Shown: positions 11,484 through 31,800 of the stretch, piece after piece
How the letters are laid out: every line of letters starts with the position of its first letter
Numbering within the stretch: position 1 is the stretch's first letter
The notes under the pieces: generated by a model
What the model was told of the DNA's origin: nothing
Database searches by the model: none
What the model saw: only the letters and a program-made list of their open reading frames with translations
Position numbers and translations under genes: made by a program
Source: Tubiluchus corallicola
Taxonomy: Eukaryota > Priapulida > Priapulimorpha > Priapulimorphida > Tubiluchidae
NCBI GenBank assembly: GCA_030141605.1
Contig: JAQGDQ010001194.1
Location: forward strand, 1-56,135
Direction: 5' to 3'
Length of the DNA: 56,135 bases

Positions 11484-12127
11484 CAGTGGCAGCTCGTGTG
11501 TCAGTACTGTGGAACTGAGCACCCCCTATTATCACTCCATATTATCAAAAATATTCAATGTAATAAGTCTTTTTTCTTTAGTTGTTTCTTTATACTTGTA
11601 TGGTCCAGAGCACGTGAGAGTAGTACCATAGAGCATGTAAGTACTATGGTACTGCACCACTCATTATTATCGAATATTCAATGTAATAAGTCTTTTTTCT
11701 TTAGTTAGTACAATTTGTACAATCTGTACAAATTTGTAACTTGTTAGTACAAGTTACTACAATCAGGGAAGTACAATTTGCTCCACAGCCCAAGCAACGT
11801 GGCCATGCACACATGTCTGAGATAAGAGGCTGCACTTTAGATAGAAAGAGTACTGTCACTCATGCAGTGTGTATAGTCAGTTGTCACGTGCTTAGTAGCC
11901 GTGTACTGGCATATTCTTGCACTGCCACAATTTAGGTTATTCGTATGCAATATTTATTGTTTAGGATTTTATCAAGTTCATGTTACATTTCGAACGTTTG
12001 TTTGTTTAAAATTACAATTACAAATTACAACATTAAAATTACATACGTTTGTTTCGTATTACGCAGTATTAAAACAATGGCTAAAAATTTTCTGAAGCAG
12101 CGCCTTCACTAATCTTATCTACCACTG
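11484..12127 (-). mobile_element. hAT-like MITE (CAGTGG ends)
   Basis: Begins CAGTGGCAGCTCGTG and ends ACCACTG. Flanking octamers ACTTTAAG and ATTATAAG match at six of eight places. The interior is the reverse complement of much of 21170-21668. It includes an internal repeat of an AATGTAATAAGTC stretch. Confidence 0.6.
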
Positions 12128-12213
12128 ATTATAAGAGCTAATATTGTGGCTCTTGTACACATATTACAATATCAAGTTTTTGATTGATTTTGAGTACCTA
12201 CCTACCTTGCATT

Positions 12214-12754
12214 GTTGGCATCCTTCTGTCTCGGAAGACAATGGAATGTGCCCCAAGAGAGTCAGTTATTGATCACATTGATGGAGCTGCAGCGTCGACT
12301 GTGGCTGAGCAGTCCCGATCCTTGAACATCTCCAGGGCACACGCCTGGGCAAGGTGTATGGAGATCCTGAGTTGCCCAAACAACACGAACCCCCTCTCTT
12401 CCTCCCTGGTGTAGTCCAAAGGAAAGCGGAGCAATACGTTTGGCACCAGGTTGGCTGCAGGAGCTGCCGGAGTCAGTGAGCATGCTGCACTGGTCCGCCT
12501 TTGGGGCTTCACTCCCGATTTGGAAGGTTTACTCCTCTACACATGGGCGTTGGGTCACTTGACCTCCTCCGCCCTCTAGCCGTTGGCTGCTTGTGCAGCT
12601 CCTCCGCCTAGTGTCGAGATACAGTGTGGGCATCCCGCAAGCCTACAGCACCTTGTATTCCTAGGCGGTCACCCATCCAAGTCCTAACCAGGCTCTACGT
12701 TACTTAACGTCGATCAAACAAGAACCGGTGTTCTCAATGTGATATGGCTGTAGA
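12214..12754 (-). mobile_element. 5S-rRNA-derived SINE (SINE3-like), full-length copy 1
   Basis: Read on the minus strand, 12754-12641 is a degenerate 5S rRNA. It keeps recognisable internal promoter parts (AGCCTGGTTAGGACTTGGAT, then GGTGACCGCCTAGGAATAC). It is followed by a 430-bp body and an end reading GGATGCCAAC. An exact 12-bp target-site duplication CTACCTTGCATT flanks it at 12202-12213 and 12755-12766, so it is a retroposed copy and not a 5S gene. Confidence 0.9.
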
Positions 12755-12766
12755 CTACCTTGCATT

Positions 12767-14307
12767 ATAATGGCATTATCATATTACATTGCAGACTGGA
12801 AAAAAATTAATATTAGTAATGTAGCATGTTCCCTCAGTTCTGTTGAATATCTGATGAAAATTGTGAACAGACTTGCAAGTTTTTCTTTCTTATTGGAAGT
12901 TTTTCTTTCTTATTTTTCTTGGAAGTTGCCAAAGATTTAGGAGATTTAGTTATAGATGCGATCCATCTGCAGATTACACTTAGAATACCAGCATTTATTT
13001 TTATTTTATTTTTTTTTATTTTATTTACACCCAATCGTAAAATACAGTCTACAATAAAAACAATATAATATAAAACTCCTTGGAAAAGAACATACAAATA
13101 AAATGTTTACAAGAGTGTGGTGAAGACACAAAGAGATTAACTGCTTACATGTGTCTATTGTGTACAAGGAATTTGTGCAAGTTAACTTTATATAACTTAA
13201 TATTTTGTGCAATTACAAGGGTTGTACCATCAACATATATGCAAGCATTGAGTTCCAAATCGTGATTCTTGCTCAACTCACTACAGTCAACTGCTGAGTC
13301 TGATTTTATATAAGCACTTTAAAACAAATAATAATTTGCACAATCATATTTCATATAGCTTGCGCAAACGGATACAGAAAAGGTGCTACATTTGGGGCAG
13401 ACTGCACCAATATAACCACTACGCAAATGCACGTACTTAAACAATAACCATGTAAGTAATGGTACCACTAATACAGCACAAGCAATTGTATACTTCTTCT
13501 CATATATAAACAACCATATTGGGATGGTCACTATCAGCCTTGGCCATCGTATCATATTAATATGCCCCTGATTTTTACACTGAGCTGATGCTTCGTGATA
13601 TGACCTTCTGACTTGTAATTATACTAGTTACACGAATCATTTACACTAAAACTATACAAATACGGCTTACACTGCTATTATTACAACGCAGGTAAATTTC
13701 TTTGCTACACTCAGCAATTTCATTATCCTCGAAATACTATTTAAATTGATAATACTCCAAGAATGGCAAAAAAAGACATTCGATGAATTTAAGCCTGTAA
13801 TGGAAACATATAATTTGCAGTTACTTTGTTTGGTGAGCAAGAATCATGATTTCAATAATATTATACTTTAGTCAGTAGCTGTTTTTGATGCTCCATTATT
13901 GGGATAGTTTCTGGGCTAGTACTAGCTGTAAATAATTAGATTTGAATAACGATTGATTTTAGAAATGATTAACCACCACGAAAAGAAACTGTTTCACTAA
14001 TCTAAGGACTAGATTTTCTGTTGCTCCTCCTTTATAGACAGACTGTTAACTACTACTGCAGAGAAGTAGAATCACACTAGAGTCCTAATTTTTAAAAAAA
14101 ATGTTTACTACTTTTGAGGCTCATTGATGACAAGCTTTTTCAAATTATTTAATTACTTGTAAAATGTTTTTTTACAAAAATTCAGAGAGATATCAGTCAC
14201 TAGATTTTAGAAGTTGAGTTTATGGTTCCATGGAAACAATTTACCAAATAATAATGTAATTGTTATTATTATTGCCAAAAATAGTTTAACCCGTTTTCGC
14301 CTCATTA
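12767..14307. other. Gene-free stretch
   Basis: AT-rich, with a (TTTTA)-rich patch near 12985-13025 and no supported exon. Confidence 0.4.
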
Positions 14308-14415
14308 ATGGATGAGGAATTAGCAGCAGCGTTGCAGCGTCTCCACTGCCATATTACTCAAAATTTATGCATGCTGCAAGCAGAATTGCATAGTTTGGAC
14401 ATTCAACTTGCTTAA
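14308..14415 (+). CDS. Candidate small ORF upstream of SURF1 (35 aa)
   Basis: An ATG-to-TAA frame begins MDEELAAALQRLHCHI and ends HSLDIQLA. It is leucine/glutamine-rich with heptad-like hydrophobic spacing and would form an amphipathic helix. Its base composition is more balanced than the flanks. It ends 98 nt before the ATG-GTAAGT that could be a SURF1 5' donor, so it may lie in the SURF1 5' exon as an upstream ORF. I recognise no family. It could be chance. Confidence 0.3.
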   Translation: MDEELAAALQRLHCHITQNLCMLQAELHSLDIQLA

Positions 14416-14515
14416 GCCAAAGTTGGCATTAACATTAGCACTGTACACTAAACTTTGTGTTTTGAGTTACCTTTTGCTGCACAAGTATACTGTCATCATA
14501 CTTCACATTTAAATG

Positions 14516-14734
14516 GTAAGTTGTCTTTTATTATTTTCTTACCTCGTAAACTCAACTTGTAAAATTATCACTTGTTTTTCATTGGTGCAAAATCAGAAAA
14601 CATTTCCAGCTGTTTGTCATCGTATGATAACTCATGAAATAATAATTGAGCCACAAAATTTAACAGTGCACCCACCGTATAACTGCAGTAAAGAAACAAT
14701 GATTTTTAAATTTACGTATTTTTTTAAGTTACAG
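14516..14734 (+). other. Probable SURF1 5' intron
   Basis: Begins GTAAGTTG directly after ATG (14513-14515) and ends TTTTTTAAGTTACAG just before ATGGCT. Its length, 219 nt, is divisible by three and the frame is open, so retention would be tolerated by the ribosome. Confidence 0.55.
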
Positions 14735-15577
14735 ATGGCTTTATTTGCAAGAATTTCTTGGCGTTTTCCTAATCCAGCCATTTGCTGCAATCGAGCCTCT
14801 TACATATGCAATTCATTTCGGCGTATTAGCGTCAAGAAGCAGGACGACATTGGAGTTTTTGGCTACTCCTTACTGATCATACCAGCTACCACATTTGCTC
14901 TTGGCTGTTGGCAAGTAAAGAGACGCAGATGGAAGTTGGATTTGATCACAAGTTTGCAAGAGGGGTCGAAAAGTGAACCGGTGCCGTTACCGTACGATTT
15001 CAACGAGATCGATCAACTGGAATTCAAGAAGGTGTTCGTACAGGGCCATTTTGATCATTCTAAGGAAATGTACATCGTGCAGCGATCGCTCATTCCTCAA
15101 GATGGCGAGGAACGCAGAAGCACAATCATGTCAGATCCGTCGCGCGTTGGAGCCAACGTGATCACACCGTTCTTTCTGACGGACCGAAATGCTTCTATTT
15201 TGGTGAACCGCGGCTGGGTTCCTAGGCGTAAAATGAATCCTGCGACAAGAAAAGAAGGGCAGATCGAAGGCGAAATACAGTTCGTCGGTGTCGTGCGTAA
15301 AACTGAAAAGCGGCAGCCGTTTGGTATAAAGAATGATCCGACGTCCAATAAGTTCTTTCGCCGTGACATTGACCTTATGGCACATGTCGCAAACACGACA
15401 CCAGTGTTCATAGACGCAACGTACGATTCAACCATCCCAGGTGGTCCCATTGGAGGACAGACTCGAATAACGCTGCGTAATGAACATTTTTCGTACATAG
15501 TAACCTGGTTTTCTTTAACAATTGGAACTGCTTACTTGTGGTATAGAAAACTATATCAACGTAAACCCATACTGTAA
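14735..15577 (+). CDS. SURF1: SURF1, cytochrome c oxidase assembly factor
   Basis: Inner mitochondrial membrane protein needed for early assembly of complex IV. The 280-aa product is close to the usual ~300. It has a basic presequence (MALFARISWRF...FRRISVKK), a first transmembrane segment at about 40-58 ending GCWQVKRRRWK, the family's FDHSKEMYI and ILVNRGWVPR motifs, VPGG-type IPGGPIGGQTRITLRNEH near the C-terminus, and a second membrane segment at about 252-275. I start at 14735 because a polypyrimidine-AG acceptor ends just before it and ATG-GTAAGT at 14513 looks like the matching donor. That 219-nt interval is in phase and open, so reading through would add 74 residues. The whole coding region is otherwise uninterrupted, unlike the neighbouring genes. 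Confidence 0.96.
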   Translation: MALFARISWRFPNPAICCNRASYICNSFRRISVKKQDDIGVFGYSLLIIPATTFALGCWQVKRRRWKLDLITSLQEGSKSEPVPLPYDFNEIDQLEFKKVFVQGHFDHSKEMYIVQRSLIPQDGEERRSTIMSDPSRVGANVITPFFLTDRNASILVNRGWVPRRKMNPATRKEGQIEGEIQFVGVVRKTEKRQPFGIKNDPTSNKFFRRDIDLMAHVANTTPVFIDATYDSTIPGGPIGGQTRITLRNEHFSYIVTWFSLTIGTAYLWYRKLYQRKPIL

Positions 15578-15639
15578 TGACGATACTGATATTTAAACGT
15601 GTATTGCATAGTTAATAACGTGTATCAAAATATTTAGTA

Positions 15640-15968
15640 CAGTCAACCCTCGTTAAACTGGACTAATTGGGGGGGTGGGTGGTCCGGTTTAGCCGATTGT
15701 CCGATTTATCCGATATGCCTATATATGGTCTATATTATATGGAATAATCACCTTAATAAGGCCTATATACTGTGCACTATATACTATACTGGATATTACT
15801 TTAAAATAGTTAACCTGCGAGGATAAAGAAACTATTGTACAGTTGTTAGGCCATGTTGTGTTTAGAGCTCCGGCTCGGGCGGAAATCGGTCAGTTTCCTT
15901 TACCACGGATGACGTCCGTCTTATCCGATATCCGGGCTAACGGGGTCTGGTTTAACGAGGGTCGACTG
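15640..15968 (+). mobile_element. Tigger/pogo-like MITE with TA duplication, copy 1
   Basis: Inverted ends CAGTCAACCCTCGTTAAAC and its partner ending GAGGGTCGACTG are flanked by TA at 15638-15639 and 15969-15970. An inverted relative lies at 41164-41501. No coding capacity. It begins 60 bp after the SURF1 stop, so it may be transcribed as 3' UTR. Confidence 0.85.
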
Positions 15969-16401
15969 TACTTGGTTTGTGAACATTTTAGCTGCATAAG
16001 TCACTTATTTAAATGGCGTACGCTGTATTATGTTTTTCTTTATAAATTGACAGGAAAAATTTAATCTAAAATAAACTATGAGATAATTAGAGCTTCATTT
16101 TAATAACTTTTGCAAACGTTTTTTGTTGTATGCTAATCGTCGTGGCCGTATTATCCTTTAGGCTACTAGAGGCTGCATCATAGGGTCTGAAGCTTTGGTA
16201 ACATTTGGTAATTAATCTGCTTTTTCACTACATTTATGTTGAAACATGTACTAAGTGTTTGCAATAAATAGTAAAATAGAGGTATTTCTTAAAGAATATT
16301 CTTACTCACAAACAAGGGATAACTACTCTAGTATATTTAAAATTATTTGCAGTAAATCTACTTCAACGTATGTAAATATCAGTAAAATATATCACGGGTA
16401 A

Positions 16402-16494
16402 TATCACATTGAAAACACCGGTTCTCGTCTGATCACCGAAGTTAAGCAATGTAGAGCCTGGTCTTCTGAGACAGAAGGATGCCAACAACAACAA
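16402..16494 (+). mobile_element. 5S-SINE, internally deleted mini-copy
   Basis: About 60 bp of the 5S head (CTCGTCTGATCACCGAAGTT) is joined directly to the last 30 bp of the SINE (GAGACAGAAGGATGCCAAC). An exact 13-bp target-site duplication ATATCACGGGTAA flanks it (16389-16401 and 16495-16507). The deletion was therefore present in the RNA or arose during insertion. Confidence 0.85.
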
Positions 16495-17033
16495 ATATCA
16501 CGGGTAAAAATATTCAGAAATGTGCAGGTGAGCTAAAGTGTGGCTCTGTGCGACGGGATTTCCATGATTTCATTTGCCTAGTGCCCCGAAAGGTCACAAT
16601 CCGGCCCAGCTAATAGGAATAGTAGTCTTTTACATACGTAAGGAAACCTGTTTGGAACCCAGCTTATTATCAAACGTATGATTTCCTAGGCCCTGAGGTG
16701 AGACTGTGCACTGGTAGTGGTCTCCCAGCAATGTTCTAAGTTAGCTTCTAGGTCTAGCATTGCATAAATTGAGTAGTGAAACACACACGATTACCACACA
16801 GCTATTTTTCCCTAAAAAGGAAATGATAACATGTTTTCAAGTAACATTAACAATAACTTAATAATAATAATAATGATAATAATAATAGCTAACATTAACA
16901 ATAAAAATTAACAATAACTTTATATTTACCTTTCTTTACATTCTTGTATCACATTTGCCAAATAGCTAACAACCCATTTGAGAAACCCCTTTCTCATTTG
17001 GCATGACTATAGAATCATTTTATCGTTTTGTCA

Positions 17034-17330
17034 ATCAGCATCTTTATCTTGTAAAACGAATTCAAACGAATTATATTGAAAACAGTACAGAAGTGTAGTG
17101 AGCTTTTATCAAAAAATCATTTTATATATTAAAACAAAATTTTAAGCATTTTAAAATGCCACTAAGAATGCAGTGCATAGTGATGTCATTCGGCATCTTT
17201 ATCTTGTAAAACGGATTCACATTTGTATTGAAAACAGTACAGAAGTGTAGTGAGCTTTTATTAAAAAATCATTTTATATGTTAAAACAAAGTTTTCAGCA
17301 TTTTAAAATGCCACCAAGAATGCAATGAAA
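17034..17330 (+). repeat. Tandem duplication, two units of about 150 bp
   Basis: Both units begin GCATCTTTATCTTGTAAAAC and end near AAAATGCCAC(T/C)AAGAATGCA; they differ at scattered sites and by a short indel. Confidence 0.8.
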
Positions 17331-18848
17331 CTTAATGCCAGTATACTACAATATTTTGCATCATCCATCTATCCTCCTTCATCTCTTCTACGGCTTTATT
17401 TATTATTTTTCGATATTATCGTAATTATGATGGAGAATAAGTGGAACTAAACTCTTGAAAGAAGCCAAATTGGTGAAAATTTAACCAAATTTTTCATTTT
17501 CTGCCAGTTGCCACTAATCAGATTATGTTACATCTCAGCAAGTGAACTGCTTTTATGTGGAAACAGATTTAGCATGTGTTAAATCATTTTCTCTTCCCGG
17601 CAATTTATGAAAAACTGGCTCCATTTGCATTTTCTGGTGCGTGCTGTTTTTCCAGGAGGAAATTGGAACCATATGGCTTCGCTTTACCTATATGTTGATA
17701 AAGTTGTTTGTAGGATTTTCTTAAATCCTTTCCTGCAACTCATAAAATCTCCCTGAGTAGGACTGAAAATTGTTTACCTATTACTTAGGATGATTTATTT
17801 AACTAGCTTGGTTTTTGGATGCATGTGCTGATGTATAGTTAGGAAGAACTGTGAGTGTATTTCTGGTGAAGCCTTATGAAAATCTAGGGCGCCGGTTAGC
17901 TATTGAAGCCCAGTACAGCTTACTTGAGGTTGGTGAATGTAAACAGCTTCTTGCTGGTTAAAAACTGTTCATTCTTTTCCTAGTGTTTTGTTTGTTTCAT
18001 AGTTCTTGAACTTTCAAGCTTAAAATCTTTTTGAAACCATTAGACAAAAGTGAGATGTAAATTCGTTAATCCTACTGCTGGTAAGCTAGATTTTATATAG
18101 AAATCATTAAGTATTCTGTAAATACATGTATTTATAAATGTTAATGGAGTTTTTTGTAGAGCACTTATGTTTTTACTTTTTAATAAATGCTTAGGCTTGC
18201 TACTGCACATTTTTCACTATTATAGAAGTTGTTTGTCTTATATAGTTGCACAGTTTTTATTATAGACAGATAATTATTATACAGTTGCACAGTTTTATTA
18301 TAGACGTTTTAACGGCATTTATGCATTCTTTGTTTCATGTACTATCAGGCAATAAAGCTTCAGCAGTTTTGCTTCAGTTTTTTTTTAATAACACAATACG
18401 TGCATGGAAAAACTAAATATATATTTATCCGGCTATTGCTAAATAGTAATACTTTACTTTTTCATATTATTCAGCACAAGACAAACTAGAATTCAACATG
18501 TAACAGTAAAACCTACTCACTGTGGGACATTGTGGTGAAGCTAGAAAACTGTCTTGTTATCAAATGTGTTTCCTAAGTGAGCTTAGCCATGTCCATATGT
18601 ACATTCTTCCTCAGCAAGTCAAACAGCAAGAATTGGTATGGCAAATAAGAACTGGCCAGAATGAGTAATGAATATAGGATCACCTATTCATTCATTGATC
18701 AGTCTTGGTGTTGTTTAACTTCCATCGCCAAGCACACACTGTCAGCAATCAGTTATTCACCTGCTTTACTGTATTTTTATATTGATTGTATTACAAATGA
18801 ATAAAATTTCTATTTTGCAGGGGGTCATATGCCAGTAAGTAGCTGAGA

Positions 18849-27375
<8,527 letters not shown>

Positions 27376-28796
27376 ACGATCATAAATTGTCTAATTTTAG
27401 TATTAATTTTAGCAAAATTTGCATAATTCGTACCTCGGAAGACGCGATAAATCACTGCCAATTTAACAAAGGCACATAGCAGATCATATAACAGATTATA
27501 TGATTATCTACGTGTGGACCTGAGGCAAATTATGTATAGTGTATCATGTGACTTTTAAAACACAATTGAAAAACAATTTCAATTAGAACACACTAACTTT
27601 CTTTTTAAAGTGCACTTACTAAACTAGCAGGCCAGTTTTATAAAACTTGGAAGGTACAGAGATATTTAAAATTTTTATTGGAAATATGAAATTTCATTAA
27701 CAAAACGCTAAAACAACCATGTCATGCTTTTTCTAGAGGAGGTTTTAGTACATCTGTGGTGCTACTTTATTTACTTATTGATGTACATTGTTATACTATA
27801 ATGTTATATTGTCATATTTTATCATATTTTACTTACTACCATGTTTGTAAAATCTTGGAATATAATCATTATTATAAATGGAGCTTATATGCATGATTAT
27901 GTGTCACCAATTTTTTTCTAACAGAACAAAAAACAAAAAAAGCAAACACATATTCATTTATGCCACTCACATATATTATTGCTTTGTCAGTTACTAATTC
28001 ATATAAATCATAATTATTACTGATAATCAACATGTCCACAAAATAAATATTAGTAATAATAAGCCAATAATTAATGACAGAAATCTTTGAACTGGCGTTG
28101 GCACCTCAACTGACACACTTAGTTTAATGAAAGACTAAAACGGTGATGGTATATTGTCAAGTACAATTTCCTCGTCGTCGGGACTGGAAACGTTATTGAA
28201 AGACTTGAAAGAAGGGCACAGAAACACATTTTCTCACATTATCATACTTTAGCAAGCACTTCAAGACGAACGCGGTAAACTTTTAGATAAAAAGAAGGGA
28301 AATAAATGAAAGTTAATAAGACTGTGTTAAGACTAACATGATTTTCCTTAGTAACATTTTGAGCCACAGAAGCTATCCACACAAAGTAATATGAAAATGT
28401 TACATAACAGTCATTTCCCCGTTTTAATTATGAGGTCGACACGACAATATGGAATGTACATTTATAAGGTCGATACGACAATATGGAATGTACATTTATA
28501 AGGTCGATATTAAAGGAGGTCTTTCTGTTGCTACAAATTAGAGATCAATTTCTTTTCAACAAGAAAAATAAGAGAGAACATTAAGAGTAATAAATAAATA
28601 AATTTTAACAGCAATGATTGTAAATATTAGATCGGCAGAACACACACCGAGACTGCACGCTTTACGTACTAATGATATCTTACACCGGGGGTGGTTATGA
28701 CTTGTCTAGTAGAGTTAACGAACTACAGATGGCAGCACAAAACAGCTCAATTGCAACGGCAAGTTTGTGACGTAGCGTCGTAGCCCACGGAAAGAC
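27376..28796. other. Convergent GTDC1-ACLY intergenic region
   Basis: The 3' UTRs of both genes must end here. AATAAA at about 28042 could serve GTDC1; I see no clear ACLY signal. A 36-bp unit is repeated about twice at 28432-28507. No gene. Confidence 0.6.
28432..28507. repeat. 36-bp unit repeated about twice
   Basis: The unit reads GGTCGA(C/T)ACGACAATATGG followed by AATGTACATTTATAA. Confidence 0.85.
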
Positions 28797-28888
28797 CTAC
28801 ACGTTTCCCTCCGGCATTATATATGAGATGTCATCCCATGGATGTCGATAAAGACCTTGCTTCAGTCTCTTTTGATCCAAATAATGAC
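28797..28888 (-). CDS. ACLY: ACLY terminal coding exon
   Basis: Encodes [20 protein letters not shown] and SYIMPEGNV, then TAG at 28799-28797. Acceptor CAACTTTTTAG; first two bases complete Gly. The PEGNV end differs from the usual PEHM-type vertebrate end. Confidence 0.96.
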
Positions 28889-31800
28889 CTAAAAAGTTGA
28901 GTCAGATAACTTAAAGACAAAATTTTTCTGTCAATTGTGAAACAATAACTGTGAGAAAAACAAAAGTTATGCTTAAGAAAAAGGCAGAACAAATGTACTA
29001 ATTGTTCAAAAAAGTACACAAAATTGTTGACCAGGTCCCGGTGTCACAAAGGTATTACTAAACGCCGTCACTAAAGCTGTCATTAAAGCCGTTTACTGGT
29101 GGCTTAGGAATGTTGTCACTATCGAGATCATTCTGCGTTTCACAAACTAATGTCGTTAGAGTGTCACTAATTAGTGATTATCTTAACCCTTTCAGTCCCA
29201 AATTATTTTTTTAATAAGAAAATTTTTTTTGGCTTGGTTCTTTTGTTCAGCATGTCCATCTTGTCTACACATAATAATTATTTTTTCTACCTGTGCCCGC
29301 GTGCTAAATATAGCCTGTATCCCACTGGATACATTGGGATTCAATGGAAGCATAAAATGCGCTTCATTTTGCAACTGCTGATAATTTTTTAAAGTATTTA
29401 AGACATTTAGTATGCATTCTATGCTGATCTGTACAAAGTCATCTCTAAAGTACTGTACCTTGTGCAGTTTTTTATGTTATGTAGATTTTCTGGTTTGCCA
29501 TTTTATTACCATTTTTAGTCTATTGTTATTGACTTAAATCAAAATAACTATTAACAGATCAAATAACTGTCAGTTTTAAAATTTTATTAATTTTAAAGGC
29601 AGAAAATATTCTCGTATCCCATGGGATACAACGGGTATGAAAGGGTTAAAGAAACTGCTACAGGAAGTGCTACTGCATACGTCATAAACCCATATAAATA
29701 ACTATACAGAGCCTGACCAAACTAGGAATATGGTTTTGTGGTACTGTTATTAAGTTGATAGTAATCGTCAACTTTATGACGGCTTTGTGAAACCGGCCCC
29801 AGATATAATGAAAGTGAAAAATGATGCTAATTGAATAAATATCAGATACAGCTTAGAAATATAGTAAAAAGTGAATATAATATAGATACACTGAGCACAC
29901 ATGCAGATTCTAGTGCTGTTCACTACTTTAAGCAACCAACTTACTGATACGACATGTCTAAACAACAGATATTCAACTGAATAATAATGAATAATGTATT
30001 TATTTATAAAGTGCTCTTTCAATAATATTTTTTTTGCAAATGATAATGACGTAAAAATAGCATCGATTTTAATCAATCTACTTGAACCCTCGTTAAAAAA
30101 AAATTATGGATAAGAACCCTTTGCCTTAAAAATTAGTAGTTTTATATGGGTTTTACACGTCAAATGTAGACCGACGTTAAGTCAAATGTAGACTTAGGTA
30201 GTTCAAATGTGTTAACAATGGTTTTCAACAAATCTTAAGCGTTTTTGGTAAGTCAAATGTAGACACATGTCAAGTCAAATGTCCTATGTCTACATTTGAC
30301 TTACCTAAGTCACATTTGAACTTTCCTGTGTCTACATTTGACGTGTAAAACCTATAATCTTCCTTTCATTGTTTTTATCCACATGTGATGAACTCTGGCA
30401 TGCTCGGATAAAGTAAGACACCTATTTCGCATTATAAAAACTATTTATTCTTTTATATAATACACCATAGAGTGTGAAAAATGGTGCCAGTGGTCGTCAC
30501 AGGTGCGGGCGGTACAATAAAAATATTTAAAAAAGTATTAAAGAACTATAATACAATTAGACCTATCTGTAATCCTAAAAAAATCTACAGGAAACAGTCA
30601 ACAATTATACATTAAAATACTGCTTAAAAAACTTCACACATAATATCACCTATAAGCTCAAAGCAACATACCAATGAATCCCATGCTTCGCCCAAGTACA
30701 AACAGTCCATTCAATGCACCAATATCAATGTACTCATTCGCTTCCTCTAAAGTAAAGCAGCCGCAGTTCCGAAGAAGATCTACCATTGCGACGCCAATAA
30801 AACCGTCAACGTTCAAAATCAAATTTGGCTTCTGAAACGATAAAAAGAATGTGAACAACTGAACGTTTGTAGCTCTTATTAAAAAGATGCAAAACATCAG
30901 AACTGCACCAGCTAGACCATACCAAGTGGTTAAATCATACATTTTGTTGGCATCCTTCTGTCTCTGAAGACAATGGAGTGTATGCCAGAGAGTTAGTTAT
31001 TTATCACATTGATGGAGTTGCAGCGTCGACTATGGCTGAGCAGTGCGATCCTTGAACGTCTCCTGGGCAGGTGTATGGAGATCCTGAGTTGTCCAGACAA
31101 CAGGAACCCCCTCTCTTCCTCCCTGGTGTAGTCCAAAGGAAAGCAGAGCGATACGTTTGGCACCAAGTTGGCTGCAGGAGCTACCGGAGTCAGTGAGCAT
31201 GCTGCACTGTTCCGCCTTCGGGGCTCCACTCCTGATTTGGAAATTTACTCCTCTACACATGGCCGTTGGGTCACTTGACCTCCTCCGCCCTCTAGCCGTT
31301 AGCTGCTTGTGCAGCTCCCCCGCCTAGTGTCGAGATACAGTGTGGGCATCCCGCAAGTCTACAGCATATGGTATTCCTAGGCAGTCACCCATCCAAGTAC
31401 TAATCAGGCTTTACGTTGCTTAACTTCGGTGATCAGACGAGAGCCGGTGTTTTCAACATGATATGGCCGTAGATAGCCCATACATAACAGACATATATAC
31501 AAAGTGTAAGTGACTACGAGTACTTACTCTTCCACCCTTGCACAGCGTATTAAATTCATAAACTCTACGTACAAATTTAATAGTTCATTTAACAACACTA
31601 CATCTGAATGCCACACGTCTCACCTTTGAAGTTGTGATCTTTTCCACTTGTGTTGCGTAGTCTAGAAGTGGCGTGGCGGGAAAATTTTCACGAGCGTAAT
31701 CACGAAGTATCTTCACCCTCATATCAGGATTGTTGATCTGAAAAAGTCACATTATCATGAAATAATAAAACAACTTGAATAAAAAGAAGAAAAGTTCAGA

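Larger units (their letters stand above)
15969..18820 (+). other. SURF1-GTDC1 intergenic / GTDC1 5' region
   Basis: No coding exon seen. An AATAAA at 16070 is a possible SURF1 polyadenylation signal. An acceptor TATTTTGCAG at 18811-18820 upstream of the GTDC1 start suggests an unrecognised 5' non-coding exon and intron somewhere here. Contains the SINE copy at 16402 and the tandem duplication at 17034. Confidence 0.4.
28889..30671 (-). other. ACLY intron with two MITEs
   Basis: 1.8 kb intron carrying a piggyBac-like MITE and a palindromic CAAATGTAGAC element, each listed separately. Confidence 0.9.

Noticed and set aside
12184-12512. ORFs of 70-80 codons around 12.2-12.5 kb, 31.0-31.3 kb, 35.1-35.5 kb and 42.9-43.2 kb
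   Set aside because: They are shadows within the 5S-SINE body and recur because the SINE recurs; reading frames are not conserved between copies.
12641-12754. Functional 5S rRNA gene (also 31358-31475 and 42697-42811)
   Set aside because: The 5S-like parts are degenerate, end in a SINE body and are flanked by retroposition target duplications.
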